DNA of 55,890 nt from a virus. Shown in pieces: positions 50,927 through 55,890 of the stretch. The first letter of the stretch is position 1, and the number at the start of each line of letters is the position of its first letter. The DNA lies in IMG/VR virus record IMGVR_UViG_3300034272_001646, positions 1-55,890 of that record. One strand, written 5' to 3'. Position numbers and translations under genes: made by a program. The notes under the pieces were generated by a model. The model was not told where the DNA came from and searched no databases. It was given only the letters and a program-made list of their open reading frames with translations.

Positions 50927-51874
50927 TTAGGCAGCATCTGCAAACTCCACCGCAGTTTCCAATGCCTTCGTCTTGAGGTTCTTATTCGAACCGTACCAGG
51001 CAGAAGTCATGCGATTATCTGCATTGCGACCAATCATGTGATCAGTCATGAAGGTAACCGCGTTGAAAGCCTGCCACCAGCTACCTTCGCCATATTCGGC
51101 GCCAGGCTGTTGATCCATGATTTCGAGAGCGATACCAGCATTCTTGCTGAGATCTTTCTTCGAACCGGTGACAGGGAATACACGCTGGAAATACTCGACG
51201 ATGTTCTCGTCAGTGTAACGCTTCGAACCAAGATAAGCAGCCATTTCCTTGTACTTCGCAAGCTTTTCCTTGGCAACACCGAGTGTTTCCTTGACAACGT
51301 CACCGTCAAACTCGCGGCGATGGCTGACCTTGACAATCTTGCTCGACTGGCTGTTCAGCGAGAGCGTGAGAGTGTTGTTGCAAACGACGCGAACAGGAGT
51401 GAAGCGAACGTCGATCGACCAACCATACTTATGCGGATTGGTGAAGAGCAGGTAGGAATCGACCTGATCGCCCTTGAACAATTCGAAGGAATCCTTCACC
51501 TTTGCCAAGGCCCAAACAAGCTGGCCATCGCGAAGCGAACCAGCTGTGTGCATTTCCATCTCACCAGCTGCAACGAAATCATTGAAGAATTCGAAGGCCG
51601 ATTCGTTCTGATTAGGAACCCAATCGTTGGTGATGACGTCGAGGATCTTATTGTCAACGTCACGAACCAGAGCGGAGTGGCCGATGTCGGTTTGTTTGCC
51701 ACCGATATTGGCAAAAGCAGTAATTGGATTGACCTTCCAGTCAAGACCAGCGGCCTTCAGCATCTGATTCGGTGTAAGGTCGTTCGAGACCTTCGTACCG
51801 AGACCATGCCAAGGTGTTTCGCCGGCATAAGCCATCGAAGCCTTGCCGTCGAGAAATTCAATCATATGAGCCAT
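50927..51874 (-). CDS. DUF932 / phage-plasmid-like protein (TIGR03299)
   Basis: This 315-residue protein starts at ATG 51874 behind AGGAAAC. The MAYAGETPWHGLGTKV motif near the start, PVRVVCNNTLTLSL, and MTDHMIGRNADNRMTSAWYG are typical of DUF932 family proteins found on plasmids and phages. Function is not known; a role in replication or host takeover is often supposed. It has its own box promoter (51898-51940) and a strong terminator. Confidence 0.85.
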   Translation of the reverse strand: MAHMIEFLDGKASMAYAGETPWHGLGTKVSNDLTPNQMLKAAGLDWKVNPITAFANIGGKQTDIGHSALVRDVDNKILDVITNDWVPNQNESAFEFFNDFVAAGEMEMHTAGSLRDGQLVWALAKVKDSFELFKGDQVDSYLLFTNPHKYGWSIDVRFTPVRVVCNNTLTLSLNSQSSKIVKVSHRREFDGDVVKETLGVAKEKLAKYKEMAAYLGSKRYTDENIVEYFQRVFPVTGSKKDLSKNAGIALEIMDQQPGAEYGEGSWWQAFNAVTFMTDHMIGRNADNRMTSAWYGSNKNLKTKALETAVEFADAA

Positions 51875-51897
51875 AATATAGTTTCCTTTTTCAATTT

Positions 51898-51940
51898 GGT
51901 ATAACCATTCTACCATAGAATGGCCTATTTGTACATGTTT
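51898..51940 (-). promoter_or_regulatory. box promoter of the DUF932 gene
   Basis: AAACATGTACA (51940-51930) is followed after 26 nt by TATACC (51903-51898), 24 nt before the ATG. The box is identical to those before the following small genes. Confidence 0.65.
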
Positions 51941-51943
51941 AAT

Positions 51944-52087
51944 TTACGCTGGCGTGATAATCCAGAGGCCAGCAAATACGATAGGGGCAAAGATAAGAAA
52001 TGAGAGGCTAGCGAGCATCTCGTTGCGAAACTCTGCAGGAGTCATAGTAGCCTTCATATCGCGAATAACTTGAGTGATCGTGTTCAT
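51944..52087 (-). CDS. small membrane protein (47 residues)
   Basis: This ORF starts at ATG 52087 behind AAGAAGGAA. It has a polar N-terminus (MNTITQVIRDMKATMTPAEF) and one transmembrane helix (about residues 26-45, LASLSFLIFAPIVFAGLWII). It is downstream of a box promoter. Single-span early membrane proteins of this kind often affect the host envelope or superinfection; that is only a suggestion here. Confidence 0.65.
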   Translation of the reverse strand: MNTITQVIRDMKATMTPAEFRNEMLASLSFLIFAPIVFAGLWIITPA

Positions 52088-52103
52088 GTTTGCTTCCTTC
52101 TTT

Positions 52104-52151
52104 ATTATAGGTCCACCTTACCAAAGTTTTGATAAAATGTACATGTTTATT
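52104..52151 (-). promoter_or_regulatory. box promoter (first copy of 48-bp repeat)
   Basis: AAACATGTACA (52148-52138) and TATAAT (52109-52104) are 28 nt apart. The full 48-bp block is identical to 52794-52841, so it acts as a repeated, promoter-bearing direct repeat. It drives the 47-residue membrane-protein gene. Confidence 0.75.
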
Positions 52152-52317
52152 TTTCGATAAAATCAGAAACCATCTGAAAAAAGTCATCGGGCTTTTCGTC
52201 CTCGAGGACCATAAGATAGTCACGAACATCTTCTGTGATGCCATGCTTGGCGAAATATGCGGCGATGGCTCGCTGAACGGTATCCATGCCGAAGTAGCCT
52301 ATGACAGGACTACTCAT
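52147..52317 (-). CDS. small hypothetical protein (56 residues)
   Basis: This ORF starts at ATG 52317, overlapping the stop of the upstream gene (ATGA), behind GGAGGATGATGT. It is helical and acidic (GYFGMDTVQRAIAAYFAKHG...), with a typical globular mix. Its TAA stop lies inside the next AAACATGTACA box. No family is recognised. Confidence 0.6.
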   Translation of the reverse strand: MSSPVIGYFGMDTVQRAIAAYFAKHGITEDVRDYLMVLEDEKPDDFFQMVSDFIEK

Positions 52318-52520
52318 ACATCATCCTCCATTTGTTGAACCATGATTGCAATGATTTTTTCGAAGTCATCATCAGGATGCAACATATAATCTGCAGAGAT
52401 ATCACTGTACATCTCAGTGCAGGTGTTCATGGTTTCAACACCATGAGTTCCGCTGAGGGCTTCATAGATGAAATCGAAAGGATCATCTTGAGCGAGGATG
52501 TATTCATATAGCTTAGTCAT
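52314..52520 (-). CDS. small acidic hypothetical protein (68 residues)
   Basis: It starts at ATG 52520 behind AAGAAGGAAAC, in the same context as the neighbouring small genes. The sequence is acidic, with MNTCTEMYSDISADYML and a C-terminal helix. It ends in an ATGA overlap with the 56-residue gene, so the two are coupled. No function is suggested. Confidence 0.65.
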   Translation of the reverse strand: MTKLYEYILAQDDPFDFIYEALSGTHGVETMNTCTEMYSDISADYMLHPDDDFEKIIAIMVQQMEDDV

Positions 52521-52536
52521 TTTTGTTTCCTTCTTT

Positions 52537-52581
52537 ATCATATATCCAGGATACCTTGTTTTCGAAATATTGTACATGTTT
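52537..52581 (-). promoter_or_regulatory. box promoter (AAACATGTACA, 28 nt, TATGAT)
   Basis: The box lies at 52581-52571 and the -10 element TATGAT at 52542-52537. The spacing is again exactly 28 nt. It drives the 68- and 56-residue gene pair. Confidence 0.7.
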
Positions 52582-52591
52582 ATTTCGAAAA

Positions 52592-52777
52592 TTAGAGGTG
52601 ATTTTCGGTTTTGAATTTATTGGCGGAATCGATGTCGACGAAAGTGATACAAATGGTTGGATTTCCGTTACGGGTAACGGTGGTGTATTGAATGTCGGTG
52701 ATAGTGGTATAATACGAAGCGAGAGTTTCGAAGATGTTGTGGTTGTAGTCGAAGTCGAAGGTAATGGTGTTAGTCAT
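52592..52777 (-). CDS. small hypothetical protein (61 residues)
   Basis: This protein starts at ATG 52777 behind AAGAGGAAAA. It is beta-rich (TNTITFDFDYNHNIF, then DIQYTTVTRNGNPTICITFV) and ends in a helix. It has its own box promoter. Function is unknown. Confidence 0.6.
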   Translation of the reverse strand: MTNTITFDFDYNHNIFETLASYYTTITDIQYTTVTRNGNPTICITFVDIDSANKFKTENHL

Positions 52778-52793
52778 GATTTTTTCCTCTTTG

Positions 52794-52841
52794 ATTATAG
52801 GTCCACCTTACCAAAGTTTTGATAAAATGTACATGTTTATT
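52794..52841 (-). promoter_or_regulatory. box promoter (second copy of 48-bp repeat)
   Basis: This copy is identical to 52104-52151, with the box at 52838-52828 and TATAAT at 52799-52794. It drives the 61-residue gene. The repeat may allow deletion of the genes between the copies by recombination. Confidence 0.75.
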
Positions 52842-52844
52842 GTC

Positions 52845-52872
52845 AAAAAAAATGCGACCGAAGCCGCATTTT
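52845..52872 (-). terminator. UUCG-loop terminator after the exonuclease gene
   Basis: On the minus strand ATGCGGCTTCGGTCGCAT forms a stem with a cUUCGg loop, followed by eight U. It directly follows the exonuclease stop and isolates it from the next promoter. The core GCTTCGGT is shared with the gp32 and DUF932 terminators. Confidence 0.88.
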
Positions 52873-52873
52873 C

Positions 52874-53563
52874 TTATCCGTACATTTGATGGTAAGATCG
52901 AACCAGATCGGTCGCTTTCTCAAGGTAGTTTTGAGGACGTTCCCTAAACACTTGTGCCTCGAGAGAATCATCGACACCAATGATGATAACGATATCCTTC
53001 ACTAAGATGCCTGTCATTTCCCATAGCATGTATGCATAGAGACTGGTCTGTAGGAAGTATCCTTCGATCCAGTCCTTTCGCTTCAGCTTCGCAGAAGTCT
53101 TATAGTCAATGATCGACAGACGGCCGTCGTAGTCTGCTATGAGGTCGCATGAACCTGCTAGTTTCAGATGATCGGAGAAGAGCGTACATTCTGTGGCTCT
53201 GATCATGTCAACCTTGTCGTCAAGGATCATCTTGATCTGACGAAACATCATCATGTTATGAGGCATCGACGTATCGATGTCATGGCCTAACACATAGTTT
53301 TCACACATCGTATGGATGTTAGTTCCACGAGTGGCAGCCCGAGATGAAACTCGAGCTGCTTCGTCCTCGCCTACTCTTTTCTTCCAAGCTTCAAGGGCAG
53401 ATTTATCAGTCATCTTACCGAGGACGGCGGTGACAGACGGATATCTCTTTCCTTCTGGTGTCTCATAGAGACGTGTTGGACCATCTATCCTTTGCAGCTC
53501 CGCAAAGTCTAGCAGATCGTATTCGAAACCTTTACGGTTGAAGTCCGAGTTTTTGACGAGCAA
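52874..53563 (-). CDS. PD-(D/E)XK exonuclease, Cas4/RecB-like
   Basis: This 229-residue protein has the signature H84 (GTNIHTMCE), D140 (GSCDLI), D153-Y-K155 (IDYKTS) and the QTSLYAY motif at 172, typical of RecB-family phage exonucleases. It probably trims DNA ends for recombination or replication. The frame opens with TTG at 53563, preceded by AAGGA; it overlaps the end of the PhoH gene by 32 nt. The protein has no obvious Fe-S cysteine cluster, unlike Cas4. It ends at a UUCG terminator. Confidence 0.82.
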   Translation of the reverse strand: MLVKNSDFNRKGFEYDLLDFAELQRIDGPTRLYETPEGKRYPSVTAVLGKMTDKSALEAWKKRVGEDEAARVSSRAATRGTNIHTMCENYVLGHDIDTSMPHNMMMFRQIKMILDDKVDMIRATECTLFSDHLKLAGSCDLIADYDGRLSIIDYKTSAKLKRKDWIEGYFLQTSLYAYMLWEMTGILVKDIVIIIGVDDSLEAQVFRERPQNYLEKATDLVRSYHQMYG

Positions 53564-54284
53564 TTATATATTCCTTCACTAATTTCGATCGAACGATATC
53601 CTGTTCGAGAAAGTCAACATGTACAAAATCATTCAACTTACCGAGGACCTTCATAAAGTCCTTGAGTCCGTTGCGTTCTTGGTCCTTCGTAAGATCTGAC
53701 TGACGGAAGTCACCGCAGAACAATACTTTACAACCCTTACCAATACGAGTGATCACCGAGTCCAGTTCGTGGAACGTCATGTTATTGACTTCGTCCACAA
53801 TGACAAAACAGTTGTTCATGGTAATACCACGAACGAACGACGTTGAGATAAACTCGATGGCGTTCTTCTGCTTGAGGATCTCGTATGCATCAGACCGATC
53901 AAACAATTCGGTGCAGATTGCATAGTAAGGTGCCTCATAGACCTTCATCTTTTCCTTCTGGTTTCCAGGAAGAAAACCCATATCTCGTGTTGGTACTACC
54001 GATCTTACAATATAAATCTTATTTTGTACACCGGTATTTTCCATCATCGATTCAATGGCCTTATACAGAGCAATAAACGTTTTACCTGTACCAGCCATGC
54101 CGTGCAACATCAAATGTTTTCCATCATCAAAAGCATCAAACGCAATGCGCTGGTTTTCTGTGAGTGGATTAATATTTTTTAAATTGAAATTTTGAGTTTT
54201 AAATGTCAACCCTTCTTGTGTGTCACCATTTTGTCTGGCGATTCTTTTTTCTCTCTTAGTTAAACGAGGTTGGCTATGTTGCAC
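53532..54284 (-). CDS. phoH: PhoH-like ATPase
   Basis: This 250-residue protein has Walker A (GMAGTGKT, residues 62-69) and Walker B (VIVDEVNN, residues 161-168), plus the family sequence LTENQRIAFDAF and VRSVVPTRDMGFLPG. It starts with GTG at 54284 behind AAGGACAACTT. PhoH proteins are common in T4-like phages; their role is thought to involve RNA metabolism or phosphate response. Here the promoter is not visible and it is co-directional with the small gene upstream. Confidence 0.88.
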   Translation of the reverse strand: MQHSQPRLTKREKRIARQNGDTQEGLTFKTQNFNLKNINPLTENQRIAFDAFDDGKHLMLHGMAGTGKTFIALYKAIESMMENTGVQNKIYIVRSVVPTRDMGFLPGNQKEKMKVYEAPYYAICTELFDRSDAYEILKQKNAIEFISTSFVRGITMNNCFVIVDEVNNMTFHELDSVITRIGKGCKVLFCGDFRQSDLTKDQERNGLKDFMKVLGKLNDFVHVDFLEQDIVRSKLVKEYIIARQKLGLQP

Positions 54285-54293
54285 AAGTTGTCC

Positions 54294-54593
54294 TTATTTT
54301 TTATTACGAGCCTTATTTACTGCCTCTCTGGTTTTGGTGCTTTTAATACCTTTATCAGCGTGTTGTTCACCGAGTGGCGAGTATGGGTTGGCATTACCGA
54401 TTCTATTGAGTAGGTCGTTAAAGCCCGAGTCATTTTTGTGAGTTACGCCTGCTATTCCTGATACAAAATTAGGAGCGCCTATAATTTCTTCGATGTCTGG
54501 ATTGGCCTCGAGAAAATCAATTTTCTGTTGATAGTTAAAGAATTCCTCGAAAACTTCTCCGGTTTCTTTGAGTCTAAATTCGTATATAGGCAT
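54294..54593 (-). CDS. FmdB-like regulatory protein without zinc cysteines
   Basis: This 99-residue protein starts MPIYEFRLKETGEVFEEFF, as FmdB / zinc-ribbon proteins of T4-like phages do, but lacks the Cys pairs of the zinc ribbon. The C-terminal part is polar with basic residues (TREAVNKARNKK). A regulatory or structural role is unclear. It overlaps the stop of the upstream gene by one base and is just upstream of phoH. Confidence 0.6.
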   Translation of the reverse strand: MPIYEFRLKETGEVFEEFFNYQQKIDFLEANPDIEEIIGAPNFVSGIAGVTHKNDSGFNDLLNRIGNANPYSPLGEQHADKGIKSTKTREAVNKARNKK

Positions 54594-54760
54594 TAATAAT
54601 CTTCATCTTCTATCAGATCTAAAAGGGTGCTTTTTGCTTTAGAACGAAGGGCAGATCGAAGCCGCTTCTCACTCAAATGCTGACGATGATCATGTGATGT
54701 ATTTTTCGAGTCGTCATATTCTTCATTATATTTTCTAAAACGCTTAACCGTGTTGCTCAT
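54593..54760 (-). CDS. small basic hypothetical protein (55 residues)
   Basis: This short ORF starts at ATG 54760 inside the end of the upstream gene (17-nt overlap) and ends in TAATG with the FmdB-like start. The protein is highly charged: a basic N-terminal and middle part (KRFRKYNEEY, SEKRLRSALRSKAKS) and an acidic end (LIEDEDY). Overlapping ends with both neighbours suggest translational coupling. No family is recognised. Confidence 0.55.
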   Translation of the reverse strand: MSNTVKRFRKYNEEYDDSKNTSHDHRQHLSEKRLRSALRSKAKSTLLDLIEDEDY

Positions 54761-55172
54761 TTGGAATTAACCCTGGAAAAGCTTCGTTAATTGTTGCTGC
54801 GTTGAGTCCTTCGACTTTCTTATCCTTGACTGCAATCAAAAGATTTGCATCCTTCGGATGAAGAGATTCGAGAAGACCGATGAAAAGCATTTCGCGCTGA
54901 ACTTGTTTAATGTCAGGACGATTGCCGCTGAGGTAAAGAGGAAGTGTACGTGCCTCTTGATAGAGTCTTCCTTCGCTGTCGAGCACTTCGCTCGGCTTAT
55001 AAGGAGGAGCTCCTTCTGGTAGCCACCATCCTACGTTAGGATGGAATGCCAATTCAAGGATATACCGAAGTGTTTCATTATCATACTGTCGTAAGACAGA
55101 AACCTTTGATGGTACATCTTTTGCTTCCTTGACCAAATCAAGGATCTCTGCTATCGCTAATGTTCTTTGCAT
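54744..55172 (-). CDS. conserved T4-like phage protein (DUF6433-like)
   Basis: This 142-residue protein shows TLAIAEILDLVKEAKDVPSK, VLRQYDNETLRYILELAFHPN and GWWLPEGAPPYKPSE. I recall this series from a conserved family in T4-like cyanophages (DUF6433); its role is unknown. It lies 1 nt downstream of the RNase H gene. The second half is helical (LLESLHPKDANLL). Being kept next to RNase H suggests a replication-related job, though nothing shows that directly. Confidence 0.65.
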   Translation of the reverse strand: MQRTLAIAEILDLVKEAKDVPSKVSVLRQYDNETLRYILELAFHPNVGWWLPEGAPPYKPSEVLDSEGRLYQEARTLPLYLSGNRPDIKQVQREMLFIGLLESLHPKDANLLIAVKDKKVEGLNAATINEAFPGLIPNEQHG

Positions 55173-55173
55173 A

Positions 55174-55890
55174 TTAAAACTCGTTAATGCTTTCTAATAG
55201 GAGTTTGAGACGACGTTCGATAAAGTAGTTGAAGAGTTTATCTCTTCCTTTACCAGCTTGCTGCTCGTACTGCACGAGCACTTCCTTCTTAATATCAGGA
55301 GGAATGAAGTTGAGATCAACGAGCTGCTGATTGCGAAGGTAACCGCGCAGCATCTTCTCGTCACAGAATTCCTTTGGATCTGATACGAGCCACTGATCTA
55401 ATTTTTTCTGACTAATAGGTTTCTGTCTGGCACCGACAACGAACGTGTCATCTGCTGACAAGAAGTTAGGAACACCGTCGCCAGTATCACCGCGAATGAT
55501 ATGTTCTTTGATGAACTTATCGACGTCGTTCGTCTTACGCCACTTCTTCTGTACAGGATCAAACTGCTGTACGTTCATGTAAGCTTGAAGCTGCACAAAG
55601 TCCTTGTCACCAGAAAGAATCAAGATCTTCTCGTTGGTATTGCCATAGGTTTGTGCAAGAGTGCCGATGATATCATCAGCTTCGGCGCCATCGACACGAA
55701 TGACTCGATAAGGAAAGTAATCCTTGAGTTCATCGCGGACTTTATTGAGAGTCTCGAATACGGCAGTCCAGTTGATCTCGGACTTCTCACGATTCTTACG
55801 ACGATTGGCTTTGTAATAGGGAAATACTTGACGGCGCCAGTTATTACCAGCATCGCATGCGATAATCATCTCGCCGAACTCGTTCTTAAA
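55174..55890 (-). CDS. rnh: RNase H / FEN-type 5' nuclease, 5' end cut by window
   Basis: The frame continues past the right edge (FKNEFGE precedes MIIACDAG), so the true N-terminus is outside. Visible motifs are WRRQVFPYYKANRRKNREKS, DGAEADDIIGTL, ILILSGDKDFVQL and GDTGDGVPNF, the metal-binding acidic clusters and helix-three-turn region of T4 RNase H and FEN nucleases. It removes RNA primers during lagging-strand synthesis. T4 RNase H has 305 residues; about 239 are seen here. Confidence 0.88.
   Translation of the reverse strand, partial: FKNEFGEMIIACDAGNNWRRQVFPYYKANRRKNREKSEINWTAVFETLNKVRDELKDYFPYRVIRVDGAEADDIIGTLAQTYGNTNEKILILSGDKDFVQLQAYMNVQQFDPVQKKWRKTNDVDKFIKEHIIRGDTGDGVPNFLSADDTFVVGARQKPISQKKLDQWLVSDPKEFCDEKMLRGYLRNQQLVDLNFIPPDIKKEVLVQYEQQAGKGRDKLFNYFIERRLKLLLESINEF

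Noticed and set aside
51038-51904. A 288-codon plus-strand frame overlapping the DUF932 gene
   Set aside because: The minus strand codes for a clear DUF932 protein with ribosome site, promoter and terminator; the plus frame has none of these.

Overview
This window comes from a large tailed phage with a contractile, T4-type tail (T4 superfamily, closest in style to the cyanophage and rhizobial-phage branch). The evidence is the gene content: T4-like baseplate wedge, hub and tail-cap proteins (gp4, gp5, gp6, gp7, gp8, gp25, gp26, gp27-like, gp48, gp53, gp54), replication and late-transcription proteins (gp32, gp59, gp33, RNase H), PhoH, a Cas4/RecB-like exonuclease and exact TATAAATA late-promoter motifs. 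The host is probably an alphaproteobacterium. That is an inference from a circularly permuted, two-piece tmRNA gene whose tag reads ANDNDSFADIRLAA, and from a SleB-type endolysin. Genes are packed tightly, often as TAATG or ATGA stop/start overlaps.

Layout. Positions 1-2166 (minus strand) hold a CxxCxxCC protein, a 2-oxoglutarate/Fe(II) oxygenase and three small or unknown proteins. Positions 2193-17059 (minus) are the tail-fibre and appendage region: a 1120-residue Gly-X-Y protein, three further long fibre proteins (two with collagen-like GAQ repeats), a 94-residue-repeat protein, a tail-assembly chaperone and several small proteins. Positions 17106-39115 (minus) are the baseplate region: DUF4815 protein, gp8, gp7, gp6, gp25, two unknowns, gp5, gp27-like, gp53 and gp48. 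A palindromic, bidirectional late promoter at 39148-39159 separates this from a plus-strand block (39165-46853): gp4, a gp2 candidate, gp54, a gp26-like protein with a likely -1 frameshift into a 60-residue ORF, a tape-measure-like protein with a lytic transglycosylase domain, and a second hub-type protein with a CHAP-like peptidase domain.

A UUCG-loop terminator separates this block from the minus-strand gp33-gp59-gp32 cluster and its neighbour, the endolysin. Next come the permuted tmRNA and an accessory cassette (49923-52777): a secreted nuclease, small membrane or hypothetical proteins and a DUF932 protein, served by promoters that share an AARCATGTACA box. The right end (52874-55890, minus) holds the exonuclease, PhoH, small unknown proteins and an RNase H cut by the window edge.

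How it works together: early or middle genes supply replication, and phage-encoded trans-translation is driven by the shared box promoter. Late genes are driven by TATAAATA promoters with gp33 as co-activator (the late sigma factor is not in the window). gp5 has lost its lysozyme domain; two enzymatic hub-type proteins that share a C-terminal module appear to replace it. The most novel points are the permuted tmRNA, the oxygenase next to a fibre rich in X-Pro-Gly, the frameshift in the tail-chaperone position, the bidirectional late promoter with possible leaderless messages, and the AARCATGTACA promoter family.
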